Source: Ruegeria sp. Ofav3-42 (GTDB lineage: Bacteria; Pseudomonadota; Alphaproteobacteria; Rhodobacterales; Rhodobacteraceae). From it: a stretch of 64,000 nucleotides of DNA. Below the pieces are notes generated by a model, which made no database searches, had not been told where the DNA came from, and saw nothing but the letters and a program-made list of their open reading frames with translations. How positions within the stretch are numbered: the first letter of the stretch is position 1; every line of letters starts with the position of its first letter. The DNA is taken from the NCBI RefSeq assembly GCF_022347725.1, contig NZ_JAKRGB010000008.1, positions 1-64,000 on the forward strand, in the 5' to 3' direction. Shown here in pieces: positions 37,110 to 46,859 of the stretch. The position numbers and the translations under genes are program-made.

Positions 37110-37212
37110 GAAATGATCCTTTGCGGTCTGAAACAGGTTTTCGCGCTCACTATGGACGCGCGGTGGGCATCCTGCAATTCCCGGCCGCTTGACCACGGAC
37201 AGGCGCAGCGCT

Positions 37213-37569
37213 ATGGCCCCCACCATGGAAAAGCAAAAGAAACCGTCCCGTCAGCAAGTCTATACATTGCTCGTTCAGATCGGCCGCAAAGAGGGCGACG
37301 GTCTGCCCGAAGGTGCGACCGGGGCAGCGTTGATGTGCTTTGCCAGCGGAGTGGATGAGGCCGAGGCCGTGCGCGAAACCGTCGCCATCCTGAAACAGGC
37401 TGACACCGCACCACTGGATGTCACAGGCTATGGCACCTTGGCTGAGCGCGAAGCGCAGGGGCACGACATCGACCCTGACGAACGTGCACTGATGCAGCGG
37501 GCATTGGATGAGAACGCCGTTATCGTCGCCCAGATGACGCCGTTTTTCGGGGATGAGAAACCGGCTTAG
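37213..37569 (+). CDS. Conserved-looking small soluble protein of unknown function
   Basis: About 118 residues, soluble, rich in charged residues, with no signal peptide, membrane segment or recognised domain. The N-terminus contains [20 protein letters not shown], and the rest is mainly helical. Codon use looks like that of its neighbours. ATG at 37213 or 37225 are both possible starts. It lies between the cupin and the channel-like gene; its stop overlaps the end of that convergent gene by four bases. I do not recognise the family. Confidence 0.55.
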   Translation: MAPTMEKQKKPSRQQVYTLLVQIGRKEGDGLPEGATGAALMCFASGVDEAEAVRETVAILKQADTAPLDVTGYGTLAEREAQGHDIDPDERALMQRALDENAVIVAQMTPFFGDEKPA

Positions 37570-38624
37570 TTCCGTACTCCGAACCACTTACGGTAAATGT
37601 CGTCATAGGTTCCGTCTTCGCGCAGCGCGAGCAAGGCCTGATTGACGTCCTCGACCAGAGGTGAGCCCGTGGGGAAGGCGATTCCGTAGTTCTCGCGCAG
37701 GAAAACACCACCTGTCATCGATGCGATCCGGCGTCCTTCATGTGATGCGAAATAGGACAGGATCGGTGCGTCAAAGACGACGGCGTCCAGTTCTTTTTCC
37801 CGGAACGCGGTCAGCACGTCGTCTAAATTCTCATACCCGGAAAACTCGATTTCGCGCCGGTTCAGGAAATTGGCCGCCGTTGACTGCGAGATCGTACCGA
37901 CTTGCTTGCCATAAAGATCGTTTACCGAATTCACGCTGCCACTAATCGCATCTACGGTCATGACCGATGTGATGCGGGCGGTGAAGACAGATACGATGAA
38001 CAGCGAGGATACAACCAGAACAACGCCCAGCATCCGCCCAAACGGTGTGCGCGGCATACGTTCTTCAAATCCGCCATTCACCACAAGGTTCAGAGCCCAC
38101 CAAAAAGATGGGAACCACGCCTCGTTCAGCTTGCGATCGAAATAGGGCTGGGCGCGCCGTTCAAAGCCCCACATCAGCATCCCGCCGCCCAAAAGGATGG
38201 CAAAGGCCAGACCGATGGCGATGAAAAGTTCGACCGACAACAACGCATGCAACAATGAGGGTGTGCGGACGGCATCGGACGGAACCATGATCTGCAAGCC
38301 GGCCTCAAAGATAGGCTGGCTGAAGTCCATTTGCGTTTCCCGCGCCGCCGTGATCGAGATGTTGGCAATCGCCAGATCGGCGGATCCGTCCTGAACCGCG
38401 CCCAACATATCGCCGAACGCCTCAACCCGGTTTACCGAGTAGTCCCAATTCAGCGACTCTGCCAAGGCTTCGAGCAGTTCTATGGAAAAACCTGTCTGGG
38501 CCCCGTCCTCGATATAGGAAAACGGGGGGCGGGTCACCGTGGTGACCGTCAGCGTCTGAGCCTGGCTTTGCTGTGCAAGAACGGCGAAAGTCAGGCAGAA
38601 CAATCCGAAAATGGCGCGTTTCAT
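37566..38624 (-). CDS. Prokaryotic ionotropic glutamate receptor-like protein (ligand-binding domain split by an ion channel pore)
   Basis: A 352-residue protein with signal peptide 1-22, then the first lobe of a bacterial solute-binding (SBP_bac_3) domain (about 24-120). A membrane helix M1 (about 131-152), a pore-loop region (about 172-190), a membrane helix M2 (about 197-217) and the second binding lobe (222-350) follow. This interrupted layout is that of GluR0-type channels. The pore loop reads [14 protein letters not shown], not the T-V-G-Y-G potassium filter. The ligand is likely an amino acid (inference). The ATG at 38624 begins a clean signal peptide; the frame upstream is antisense to dapE and was ignored. 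Confidence 0.78.
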   Translation of the reverse strand: MKRAIFGLFCLTFAVLAQQSQAQTLTVTTVTRPPFSYIEDGAQTGFSIELLEALAESLNWDYSVNRVEAFGDMLGAVQDGSADLAIANISITAARETQMDFSQPIFEAGLQIMVPSDAVRTPSLLHALLSVELFIAIGLAFAILLGGGMLMWGFERRAQPYFDRKLNEAWFPSFWWALNLVVNGGFEERMPRTPFGRMLGVVLVVSSLFIVSVFTARITSVMTVDAISGSVNSVNDLYGKQVGTISQSTAANFLNRREIEFSGYENLDDVLTAFREKELDAVVFDAPILSYFASHEGRRIASMTGGVFLRENYGIAFPTGSPLVEDVNQALLALREDGTYDDIYRKWFGVRN

Positions 38625-38822
38625 CGTCGACTTACCTGCTTCGCGGCCCTCTAACGCAGATTTGATCCGAGCGGCAAGGTGGTCGCAGGGTAAACATCCA
38701 TGATTTATTGGGGTGTCATCTTGAGGCGCGCGGAGAAAAACCCGGCAGATTCGGTCCGGAGGGGGTTGGCAAGCCGGACAATTCGTTGAATCTGTGCGTG
38801 AACCAACCAATGAGGGCAGATA

Positions 38823-39962
38823 ATGACAGATCCGGTAGAGTTGACGGCAAATCTGATCCGTTGCCCATCGGTCACACCTGTTGAGGGCGGTGCGCTTGTT
38901 TTGTTGGAAACACTCCTGACCGAGGCAGGGTTCGAATGCACCCGCGTGGATCGCGGTGACGTCAGCAACCTTTTCGCCCGCTGGGGTGAAAAGGGAGACG
39001 CGCGGACCTTTGGCTTCAATGGCCATACCGACGTTGTCCCGGTGGGTGACGAGGCTGCGTGGACAATGCAGCCGTTCGGCGCTGAAATCCGCGACGGCGT
39101 GATGTACGGCCGGGGCACCACCGACATGAAATCGGGTGTTGCGGCGTTCGCGGCAGCGGCGATGGACTTTGTACGCGAAACGCCTCCGGACGGGGCGGTG
39201 ATCCTGACCATCACGGGCGACGAAGAGGGAGACGCGGTGGACGGCACAACGGCGCTGCTGGATTACATGGCCGAGGCGAATGAACAAATGTCGGTCTGTC
39301 TGGTGGGCGAGCCGACTTGCCCGAATACAATGGGCGAGATGATGAAGATCGGGCGGCGCGGCTCGATGACTGCATGGTTTACCGTGACCGGCGTGCAGGG
39401 TCATTCCGCCTATCCGCATCGGGCCAAGAACCCTCTGCCCGCGATGGCGCGGCTGATGCATCAACTGGCCAGCCACGAGTTGGATCAGGGGTCGGATCAT
39501 TTCGACGCCTCGACGCTGGCGGTTGTGAATATCGACACCGGTAACACGGCGACCAACGTGATCCCGGCCCAATGCACCGGAGCAGTAAATATCCGGTTCA
39601 ACGACCTGCATTCGGGCGGAAGTCTCAGCGAATGGCTACAGGCCGAGGCGCGCGCTGTTGCCGAAGCATATGACGTCGATGTGGACGTTCGCATCAAGAT
39701 ATCGGGCGAAAGCTTTCTGACCCCGCCCGGACCCTTGTCCGATCTGGTCTCGCAGGCGGTCGAGGCCGAAACCGGCATCCGCCCCGAGATGTCGACAACA
39801 GGCGGCACATCAGACGCGCGGTTTGTCAAAAACCATTGCCCTGTCGTGGAATTCGGGCTGGTCGGCCGGACGATGCATCAGGTGGATGAATGTGTCGAGG
39901 TGGCACAGATCGAACAGCTCAAGGCGATCTACACACGTATTCTGCAGGACTATTTCGCCTGA
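38823..39962 (+). CDS. dapE: Succinyl-diaminopimelate desuccinylase
   Basis: A 379-residue M20-family zinc hydrolase. Metal ligands lie in [17 protein letters not shown] and [10 protein letters not shown], with a final H near G-R-T-M-H-Q-V-D-E. It removes succinate from succinyl-diaminopimelate in lysine/peptidoglycan synthesis, matching dapD nearby. It is followed after three bases by the DUF2064 gene, suggesting one transcript. Confidence 0.95.
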   Translation: MTDPVELTANLIRCPSVTPVEGGALVLLETLLTEAGFECTRVDRGDVSNLFARWGEKGDARTFGFNGHTDVVPVGDEAAWTMQPFGAEIRDGVMYGRGTTDMKSGVAAFAAAAMDFVRETPPDGAVILTITGDEEGDAVDGTTALLDYMAEANEQMSVCLVGEPTCPNTMGEMMKIGRRGSMTAWFTVTGVQGHSAYPHRAKNPLPAMARLMHQLASHELDQGSDHFDASTLAVVNIDTGNTATNVIPAQCTGAVNIRFNDLHSGGSLSEWLQAEARAVAEAYDVDVDVRIKISGESFLTPPGPLSDLVSQAVEAETGIRPEMSTTGGTSDARFVKNHCPVVEFGLVGRTMHQVDECVEVAQIEQLKAIYTRILQDYFA

Positions 39963-39965
39963 TCA

Positions 39966-40541
39966 ATGCAGCGCACACTGGTCATCATGGTGAAAGAGCC
40001 ACGTCCGGGCCGGGTCAAGACCCGGCTGGGGCGCGACATCGGTATGGTCGGCGCTGCGTGGTGGTTTCGTCACCAGACGCGTTCGCTGATCCGCCGTCTG
40101 CGTGATCCGCGCTGGCAGATCGTACTGGCGGTTTCTCCGGACCGGGAAGGTTTGAACAGCCGCATCTGGCCCGCCGATCTTTCGCGCGCCGCGCAAGGGC
40201 GCGGTGATTTAGGTGACCGAATGGGGCGGATGTTGCGTGGCATGCCGAAAGGTCCGGTCTGCCTGATCGGGGCGGACATTCCCGGCATTACGCGCTCGCA
40301 CATCGCGCGGGCGTTCAAGGAACTGGGGCGGGCACAAATGGTGTTCGGCCCCGCACCGGACGGCGGCTACTGGCTGGTCGGTGCGCAGCGATACTCTCCG
40401 CTGCCGAAAAATCTGTTCCGGGATGTTCGCTGGTCAACGGAAAATGCGCTGGCTGATACTCTGGCATCGGTACCGGGGTGCCGCGTGGCATTTCTGGACC
40501 AGTTGCGCGACGTGGATACGGTTGCGGATCTGAAAACCTGA
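39966..40541 (+). CDS. DUF2064 / glycosyltransferase-A-like protein
   Basis: A 191-residue protein of the TIGR04282 (DUF2064) family. It starts V-I-M-V-K-E-P-R-P-G-R-V-K-T-R-L-G, and has I-G-A-D-I-P-G-I and P-A-P-D-G-G-Y-W-L-V-G as other family motifs. The fold is GT-A-like, as in nucleotidyl and glycosyl transferases, but the donor and acceptor are unknown. It lies three bases after dapE and 57 bases before rnr. Confidence 0.82.
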   Translation: MQRTLVIMVKEPRPGRVKTRLGRDIGMVGAAWWFRHQTRSLIRRLRDPRWQIVLAVSPDREGLNSRIWPADLSRAAQGRGDLGDRMGRMLRGMPKGPVCLIGADIPGITRSHIARAFKELGRAQMVFGPAPDGGYWLVGAQRYSPLPKNLFRDVRWSTENALADTLASVPGCRVAFLDQLRDVDTVADLKT

Positions 40542-40598
40542 CCCACGCTGCCGCTTTTTGGTCATGACGCCGTCGCATCCCCGTGATAGGCCGGAACT

Positions 40599-42857
40599 AT
40601 GACTCGCATCCCCACCAAGCAGGAGGTCCTCGATTGGATCTCGGCGAACCCCACCCTCACCTCGAAACGCGATATCGCCAAAGCCTTTGGTATCAAAGGC
40701 GCGGATCGGATCGATCTGAAACGTATCCTAAAAGAGCTTGAGGCCGAGGGGCATCTGGAAAAGCGCAAACGCAGCTATCGTGACCCGGATCGTTTGCCAC
40801 CAGTCAGCGTGTTGCAGGTGAAGGCTCCGAACGCGGATGGTGATCTGTTTGCGCGGCCTTTGGAATGGCACGGAGAGGGGGTCGAACCTATAGTTCTGAT
40901 AATCACTCGTGGCAGTGATCCGGCGCTGGGCGAAGGCGACCGAATTCTGGCCCGGCTGACGGTGGTGCATGAGGAAGACCACAATTACGAGGCGCGCCTG
41001 ATCCGTCGCATCGGAACCAATCCGCGCAAGATCGTCGGTATCTTTCGCAAGGGGGCCGAGGGCGGGCGGATCGTACCTATCGACAAGACCGGCCAGACGG
41101 AGTGGCTGGTCCATGACGGCGCCGTTCTGGGCGCGAAGGACGGCGAACTGGTCGAAGCCGAACAAGCGGGACCCAAGAACCGCATGGGCCTGCCGCGCGC
41201 GCGCATTGTGGAACGGCTGGGCGATCCGTCTGCGCCAAAGGCTGTCTCGCTGATCGCCATCCATCAGCACGGCATCCCGGACGATTTCCCGGACAAGGTG
41301 ATTGCCGAGGCAGACAAAGCCAAACCCGTCGGCCTGAAGGGGCGCGAAGACTTGCGGGACATGCCGCTGCTGACCATAGACCCGTCGGACGCACGGGACC
41401 ATGACGATGCGTGTTATGCGCATGCGGATGATGATCCAAAGAACGCCGGCGGCCATGTGATCTGGGTCGCCATTGCCGACGTCGCCGCCTATGTGCAGCC
41501 CGGTACCGCGCTGGACCGTGAGGCGCGCAAGCGGGGCAACTCCAGCTACTTCCCCGACCGGGTTGTTCCGATGCTGCCGGATCGTCTGTCTGGCGATTTG
41601 TGCTCGCTGCATGAAGGCGTCCCGCGCGCCTGTATCGCCGTGCGGATGCAGATCGATGCAGACGGCAACAAGATCGGCCATCGCTTTGTGCGCGGGCTGA
41701 TGCGCTCCGCCGCATCGCTGCACTATGCCGAGGTGCAAGAGGCTATCGACGGTACCCCCAATGACCGCACCGGGCCTTTACTAGAGCCTGTATTGCAGCC
41801 GCTCTACGCCGCTTACGCGGCCCTGAAAAAGGCGCGGGCGGAACGTCAGCCGCTGGAGTTGGATCTGCCAGAACGCAAGATCGTTCTTAGCGACGCGGGC
41901 GAGGTTCAAAGCGTGGCTTTCCGCGACCGTCTGGATGCGCACAAGCTGATCGAGGAATTCATGATCCTCGCCAACGTGGCCGCCGCGGAAACCCTGATCG
42001 CAAAACGCCGGCCGCTGTTGTTCCGCGTCCATGAAGAGCCGGCACCTGAGAAACTGGAAAGCCTTCGGGAAACAGCTCAGGCCGCCGGTCTGAACTTGGC
42101 CAAGGGACAGGTGCTGCAGACACGCCACCTGAACGCGCTGCTGAATGCCGCCGCTGGGACAGAGGATGCCGAGCTGATCAACCTGACCACTCTGCGGTCG
42201 ATGGCACAGGCCTACTACAACCCCGAAAACTTCGGTCACTTCGGCTTGGCGCTGCGCAACTATGCGCATTTCACCTCACCCATCCGCCGCTATGCCGACC
42301 TGGTCGTGCACCGTGCGCTCATCACAGCCCACGGATGGGGCGACGACGGTCTGACCGAGGATGAAATCGCCCGGCTGGATGAAACGGCCACGCATATCTC
42401 GGACACCGAGCGCCGCTCGATGATGGCCGAGCGGGATACGACGGATCGCTACCTTGCTGCTTATCTGAGCGAGCGTGTGGGTAATGAGTTCAGCGGTCGT
42501 ATCAGTGGCATCGCCCGGTTCGGCGCATTTGTGAAGATGGACGAAACCGGCGCGGACGGGCTTGTTCCGGTGCGCTCGCTTGGGCGCGAGTTCTTCCATT
42601 TCGACCGCGAAGCGGGAACGTTGATGGGGTCAGACACAGGGTTGATTATCGCCATTGGACAGCGTGTCACCGTGCGCCTGACCGAGGCCACGCCTGTCAC
42701 CGGCGGGTTGGAGCTGGAGCTGCTCTCTATCGACGATCAGGCCCTTCCTCGCGGGCGTGGACCGGCCAAGCGGGGCACGCGACGCAAAGCAGTCAGCACC
42801 AAGCGCAAGAAAGACAAGATCAAGCGCAAGGTGGAACGCAAGCGACGTCAAAGGTGA
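40599..42857 (+). CDS. rnr: Ribonuclease R
   Basis: A 752-residue 3'-5' exoribonuclease. The domains in order are an N-terminal winged helix (about 1-65), cold-shock-like domains, the RNB catalytic domain with the Mg2+ aspartates in D-P-S-D-A-R-D-H-D-D-A (about residues 262-272), an S1 domain (about 630-710), and a very basic tail (K-R-K-K-D-K-I-K-R-K). It degrades structured RNA. Its last ten bases overlap the convergent DUF1801 gene. Confidence 0.95.
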   Translation: MTRIPTKQEVLDWISANPTLTSKRDIAKAFGIKGADRIDLKRILKELEAEGHLEKRKRSYRDPDRLPPVSVLQVKAPNADGDLFARPLEWHGEGVEPIVLIITRGSDPALGEGDRILARLTVVHEEDHNYEARLIRRIGTNPRKIVGIFRKGAEGGRIVPIDKTGQTEWLVHDGAVLGAKDGELVEAEQAGPKNRMGLPRARIVERLGDPSAPKAVSLIAIHQHGIPDDFPDKVIAEADKAKPVGLKGREDLRDMPLLTIDPSDARDHDDACYAHADDDPKNAGGHVIWVAIADVAAYVQPGTALDREARKRGNSSYFPDRVVPMLPDRLSGDLCSLHEGVPRACIAVRMQIDADGNKIGHRFVRGLMRSAASLHYAEVQEAIDGTPNDRTGPLLEPVLQPLYAAYAALKKARAERQPLELDLPERKIVLSDAGEVQSVAFRDRLDAHKLIEEFMILANVAAAETLIAKRRPLLFRVHEEPAPEKLESLRETAQAAGLNLAKGQVLQTRHLNALLNAAAGTEDAELINLTTLRSMAQAYYNPENFGHFGLALRNYAHFTSPIRRYADLVVHRALITAHGWGDDGLTEDEIARLDETATHISDTERRSMMAERDTTDRYLAAYLSERVGNEFSGRISGIARFGAFVKMDETGADGLVPVRSLGREFFHFDREAGTLMGSDTGLIIAIGQRVTVRLTEATPVTGGLELELLSIDDQALPRGRGPAKRGTRRKAVSTKRKKDKIKRKVERKRRQR

Positions 42858-43234
42858 TAAGTCAACGCCCGAGCGATCAGCCAGCCATGACGGGCTTCGT
42901 CGATCTGATCCGGATCATCGAACAGGATGGCCCGATTCCCGTCGATCCGATCCTTGCCCGGAAAGGCCGAGGTGAAATCGCCCATCAACCGGCTTTGACA
43001 ATGCACGAACAGGGCAAAGCTGGCCGATTTGTGCCCGCCCAGCCGGATGGTCGAACCTTTGGGGGCCAGATAAGCGGGCTGCCCCCAGCGCAGTGCTTCC
43101 TGCAATGGGTTCGCCTTGGGCAATGTTTCAGCTGTTGAGAGCACCAAATCACGCAGGGCAAGAACACCCGTGCGGGTGTCCCTGGGAAATGCCTCAAAAG
43201 CTGCCTCAACGGCGGGGTCGTCAAACGGTGTCAT
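42848..43234 (-). CDS. DUF1801 (YdhG-like) protein
   Basis: A 128-residue protein of the DUF1801 family, with L-V-L-S-T-A-E-T-L-P-K-A-N-P-L-Q-E, W-G-Q-P-A-Y, and a C-terminal basic/hydrophobic helix. Members bind unknown partners and are often next to stress genes. It overlaps the GST gene by four bases (GST stop at 43231), so the two are probably co-transcribed. No enzymatic function can be assigned. Confidence 0.75.
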   Translation of the reverse strand: MTPFDDPAVEAAFEAFPRDTRTGVLALRDLVLSTAETLPKANPLQEALRWGQPAYLAPKGSTIRLGGHKSASFALFVHCQSRLMGDFTSAFPGKDRIDGNRAILFDDPDQIDEARHGWLIARALTYHL

Positions 43235-43929
43235 AACAGCGGAATCGCCTGTTCCATCCGGTCTATGTAGCTGTTCAGCAGATTATCCTGCTTTATCCGT
43301 CGGGTCAGCGGTGTATCTGCCGGTGTCGCGCGCATGGCGGCCAGCATGGGGCCTACACTCATGTCCGCCGAGGTTGGTTGATCGCCTAGCAAATAGGGCG
43401 ATTGCCATAGATAGGCGGATATCGCCTCAAGATCCCGTTCCAGCCTGTCATGACGTTCTATGGGCGAGAAACGGGCGACACCCTGAAACCCCAGCCCATT
43501 GACGACTTTCTTGCGTATGGAATTCGAAACTGGTGTCCGGATCAACGCTGGAATGACGGAAAAGAAGGTCTTGCGCAGGACCGGCCAGACTTCGTCATTG
43601 TCCCAACGATCCAACACGATCTGAAAATAGATATGCTCTTCCGCCATGCGGATTAGCGCACGGGACTGCGCTTTTTGTATGTCGGTCAATCCCTTGTCGA
43701 AATCCGCTCCCTGAGCTTCAAGCCAATCGCGGATCAGGTCACTGTCAGGGACCAGTCGGTCTGGCGTGCGCAGAACGGGCAGTTTCTGGTGCGGCATCTT
43801 GCGAGGGTCCAGCATATCGGACCGCTGCCAGTGCTGGCCAGCTTGCTGAAGCATATAGGCGGTTTTCACACAGAAGGGGCTGGCGCTGAACAGGCCAAAG
43901 GCAGAGGGGTAGGTCAGAAGGGTCAGCAT
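43231..43929 (-). CDS. Glutathione S-transferase family protein
   Basis: A 232-residue two-domain GST. The N-terminal thioredoxin-like domain has S-A-S-P-F-C-V-K-T-A at the catalytic helix and K-L-P-V-L at the cis-proline, then P-D-S-D-L-I for glutathione binding. The helical C-terminal domain includes Y-L-L-G-D-Q-P-T-S-A-D-M-S. It lies upstream of the DUF1801 gene. The substrate is unknown. Confidence 0.85.
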   Translation of the reverse strand: MLTLLTYPSAFGLFSASPFCVKTAYMLQQAGQHWQRSDMLDPRKMPHQKLPVLRTPDRLVPDSDLIRDWLEAQGADFDKGLTDIQKAQSRALIRMAEEHIYFQIVLDRWDNDEVWPVLRKTFFSVIPALIRTPVSNSIRKKVVNGLGFQGVARFSPIERHDRLERDLEAISAYLWQSPYLLGDQPTSADMSVGPMLAAMRATPADTPLTRRIKQDNLLNSYIDRMEQAIPLL

Positions 43930-44011
43930 CGTCGGCTCCTTGATTGTGGTGCCAAACGATTAGATCAGCCTGATGACAGAAATTGGCATTAGGTTTAAGG
44001 TAGGCTGCATT

Positions 44012-44713
44012 ATGTCCCGTACCGCCCGCCTGTTCCAGCTGATGCAAGCCCTGCGTTCTGGTCCGTCGCCAAAGACGTCCCAACAACTGGCGCAGGATCT
44101 TGGCGTTTCTGCCCGCACCGTGCACCGCGATATCGACTCGTTGCGCGGACTTGGAGCGGTGATTGACGGCGAAGCCGGGTTTGGCTTTACCCTGATCGAA
44201 GACGCAACTTTGCCACCGCTCGGGTTCACTGACGATGAACTGGAGGCGCTGGTTCTGGGCCTGCGCGAGGTTCAAGCCATTGGCGATCCAGGACTGGCCG
44301 AAGCGGCCAGCAATGCGTTGCGCAAACTGCAGGGACGTTTGCCCCAACGCCAATCCCATCGCCTGAGCCACGCGGTGCTGACCGCGACGCGCTTTGACCG
44401 CCCGGCAAAGCCGACAATCGACGTGGCCGACTTGCGGCAAGCCACTTGGGATGAACGCACGATCGAATTCGCCTACACGGACGCCAAGGGCGATGATACC
44501 CGCCGTAAGGTCAATCCGCTGAGCATCGTGTACATGGATCGCTCCAGTGTCATGCTGTCCTGGTGCCATCTGAGAGAGGATTTCCGGTTCTTTCGGCTGG
44601 ACCGGATTCGAGAAATGTCCGTTACGGATGAAAGCTTTAGACCAAACCGTGTGCCCTTACTACGCGAGGCTTTGGCCCAAATTCGCGCCGAGCGAGAAGC
44701 AAATGATTGCTAG
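44012..44713 (+). CDS. YafY-like HTH/WYL-domain transcriptional regulator
   Basis: A 233-residue regulator with an N-terminal HTH_11 winged helix (T-S-Q-Q-L-A-Q-D-L-G-V-S-A-R-T-V-H-R-D-I) and a C-terminal WYL-type ligand-sensing domain (about 130-230). The ATG at 44012 (M-S-R-T-A-R) is preferred to one 39 bases upstream because AAGGTAGG precedes it at a usable distance. It diverges from the GST gene, which may be a target. The WYL ligand is unknown. Confidence 0.84.
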   Translation: MSRTARLFQLMQALRSGPSPKTSQQLAQDLGVSARTVHRDIDSLRGLGAVIDGEAGFGFTLIEDATLPPLGFTDDELEALVLGLREVQAIGDPGLAEAASNALRKLQGRLPQRQSHRLSHAVLTATRFDRPAKPTIDVADLRQATWDERTIEFAYTDAKGDDTRRKVNPLSIVYMDRSSVMLSWCHLREDFRFFRLDRIREMSVTDESFRPNRVPLLREALAQIRAEREANDC

Positions 44714-44788
44714 AACGAAAGCTGAGCGCTTTGGAAAATCCCGATTCTGCGCTATCCTGCGGTTGAGCAGTACTCAGGAAAATTCGGA

Positions 44789-46087
44789 ATGCGTAAATGC
44801 ATAGGTGGCGTCATGACCGCCGCATTATGGGCATCCATTGTGCAGGCGGAATCAATCAACTCGCTGAGCGGGTCACAAGCCATACAGCTGGCATCGGCTG
44901 GCGTTGTGGTGTCGATCCGACCGGTCTTGCGGCCCTCAGTTAAGGAGTACCGGGTGTCAACGGAAGGAAACGCGCGATTTCAGGCGTGGCTGGGGGCTTT
45001 TCGGGAACGAGCCGTCGAGCAGGGGATAGCGACCTCGACTTTAGACCGGTCGCTGGCTGGGCTGACCTACGACAGGGACGTTATCAAGCGAGACAGAAAT
45101 CAGGCCGAGTTTTCAAAACCCATCTGGGAATATCTTGATTCCGCTGTCTCGGACACAAGGGTCAAAAACGGACGTGCCGGGTTGGAACGACATCGCGACA
45201 CGCTGACCAGGATCGAAGCTAAATACGGCGTTGAAAAGGAAGTTGTTACGGCGATTTGGGGGCTTGAGACTGCGTTTGGGACGTATCGAGGCAGCGACCA
45301 GATCATCCGGTCACTGGCGACACTCGCGTTTGACGCCCGCCGCGCGCAGTTTTTTGAAACCCAGCTGATTGCCGCGTTGCAGATCGTTCAGGCCGGTGAT
45401 GTCAGCCCGGGCAGCATGGTCGGCAGCTGGGCCGGAGCGATGGGGCACACGCAGTTCATGCCGACCTCGTACCTCGACCATGCGGTGGATTTTGACGGCG
45501 ACGGGCGGCGCGATATCTGGTCGGATGATCCAACCGATGCGCTGGCCTCGGCGGCGGCTTATCTGGCGCGGCACGGATGGACCAAAGGGCAACCCTGGGG
45601 CGTCGAAGTCACCTTGCCTGAAGAGTTCGACTACTCCACCGCAAGGCGGGACCATACTCTGAAGCCCTCGGAATGGGCCGCGCGCGGGGTTGTGACGACA
45701 AACGGTCAAGCAGTTTCGGACCACGGGCAAGCGGCGATCCTGTTGCCCGCCGGAGGGCGGGGCGTTGCACTGATGATCTTCGACAACTTCAAGGTGATCG
45801 AGAAATACAATGGCGCGGATGCCTATGTGGTCGGGATCGGCCATCTCTCAGATCGCTTGGCCGGGGGCGACCCGTTTCAGACAGATTGGCCGCGTGGTGA
45901 CCGGGTGTTGAGTTTTACCGAGAAAAAAGAACTGCAAGCCCGCCTGACCGAGGCTGGGTTCGATACACAGGGCGTCGACGGGCGCACAGGGCCAAACACG
46001 GTTAATGCTGTGCGGGCGTATCAGCTTGCACAGGGGTTGTTGCCAGACGGGTACGCCAGCTTGAAACTGCTGGAACGGCTGCGGTGA
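44789..46087 (+). CDS. Lytic murein transglycosylase (MltB type) with peptidoglycan-binding domain
   Basis: A 432-residue periplasmic enzyme. A signal peptide is followed by an SLT_2 (MltB-like) catalytic domain with the acid glutamate in A-I-W-G-L-E-T-A-F-G and a G-A-M-G-H-T-Q-F-M-P-T-S-Y motif. The C-terminus (about 365-430) is a PG_binding_1 domain with G-V-D-G-R-T-G-P-N-T. It cleaves peptidoglycan strands to anhydro-muropeptides. It stands alone between convergent and co-directional neighbours. Confidence 0.88.
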   Translation: MRKCIGGVMTAALWASIVQAESINSLSGSQAIQLASAGVVVSIRPVLRPSVKEYRVSTEGNARFQAWLGAFRERAVEQGIATSTLDRSLAGLTYDRDVIKRDRNQAEFSKPIWEYLDSAVSDTRVKNGRAGLERHRDTLTRIEAKYGVEKEVVTAIWGLETAFGTYRGSDQIIRSLATLAFDARRAQFFETQLIAALQIVQAGDVSPGSMVGSWAGAMGHTQFMPTSYLDHAVDFDGDGRRDIWSDDPTDALASAAAYLARHGWTKGQPWGVEVTLPEEFDYSTARRDHTLKPSEWAARGVVTTNGQAVSDHGQAAILLPAGGRGVALMIFDNFKVIEKYNGADAYVVGIGHLSDRLAGGDPFQTDWPRGDRVLSFTEKKELQARLTEAGFDTQGVDGRTGPNTVNAVRAYQLAQGLLPDGYASLKLLERLR

Positions 46088-46116
46088 CTTAGCGGCACCT
46101 GCCCTGAGATGAAATT

Positions 46117-46716
46117 CTATCTGTCAGTCGGGAGTTCTGCACCATAGGCAAACAAACCCATCCTCGTCCCTGTGCCCGACACAAGGATCGTCTCACCGGG
46201 CTTTATGGTGGTGGCGAGTTCCTCAGACAGATTGCAAAGCCTGTCCCAAGGTGACGGCACACCTTCCAGTTCAACAGAGTACGGGCAACGGCCGTCTGGT
46301 CCAGAACCACCATACCAGTCTGAGGTATAAGGCAATTCGATTTCCTCCCCCGCGAAAGTGGAAACTATTATCGGGAAGCCATATGTGACCGGCCCAGCGC
46401 CGCCAAAAAGGACAAACCAAACCGGAAATATACTGAAATTAAACCACTGCCAAAAGACGTGTGGCTTGGCGGATCGAGAGTTTTGGTTCATCCACAGTCT
46501 AAAACACACGACGCTGATAAAACATAGTACAGCAACGCACAAAGCAATGTCGAATGGCCGAGCTTTGATTAACCAGTCAGGAGACGGAAAATACTGTACT
46601 GAAAAGAAATTTAGGATGATGTGCGAAGCGGAAAGCACAAGATAAACTAGCAGTACAATTCTAACCCACCATGCAACGAATGGGTTCTTTTGATTTGCCA
46701 GCGTTTTCTCGGACAT
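46117..46716 (-). CDS. Orphan membrane protein of unknown function
   Basis: A 199-residue protein with three predicted N-terminal membrane helices (about 16-40, 55-72 and 92-112) and a C-terminal outer part of about 85 residues with two cysteines (C-P-Y-S-V and L-C-N-L-S). No domain is recognised. The DNA is visibly AT-richer than the rest of the window (about 40-48 percent G+C by eye, with its flanking 140 bases), which suggests recent acquisition. It is not clearly in an operon. Confidence 0.6.
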   Translation of the reverse strand: MSEKTLANQKNPFVAWWVRIVLLVYLVLSASHIILNFFSVQYFPSPDWLIKARPFDIALCVAVLCFISVVCFRLWMNQNSRSAKPHVFWQWFNFSIFPVWFVLFGGAGPVTYGFPIIVSTFAGEEIELPYTSDWYGGSGPDGRCPYSVELEGVPSPWDRLCNLSEELATTIKPGETILVSGTGTRMGLFAYGAELPTDR

Positions 46717-46800
46717 TGGACTTAAAAGCTCTTAAATCGAATGCCTTAGAATTAAGTTTCAAACTTAGCAGTTGTAAAGACGTCATTCAGCTTTGAGTTG

Positions 46801-46830
46801 AAAAAAGGGCGATTGTCGCACCAACCGCCC
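46801..46830 (-). terminator. Intrinsic terminator of the aminotransferase gene
   Basis: On the minus strand GGGCGGTTG (46830-46822) pairs with CAATCGCCC (46815-46807), with one G-T pair and loop GTGCGA, followed by TTTTTT (46806-46801). It lies 30 bases past the stop at 46860. Confidence 0.88.
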
Positions 46831-46859
46831 CATACTTCCTTTCAGTCCAGACCGCCAGT

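Noticed and set aside
38749..38790. GTCCGG/CCGGAC hairpin before dapE
   Set aside because: Six base pairs with a 14-base loop and no T-run; likely chance complementarity in G+C-rich DNA.
38625..39611. Upstream in-frame extension of the channel-like gene
   Set aside because: It runs antisense through dapE and lacks any motif; the signal peptide at 38624 marks the true start.
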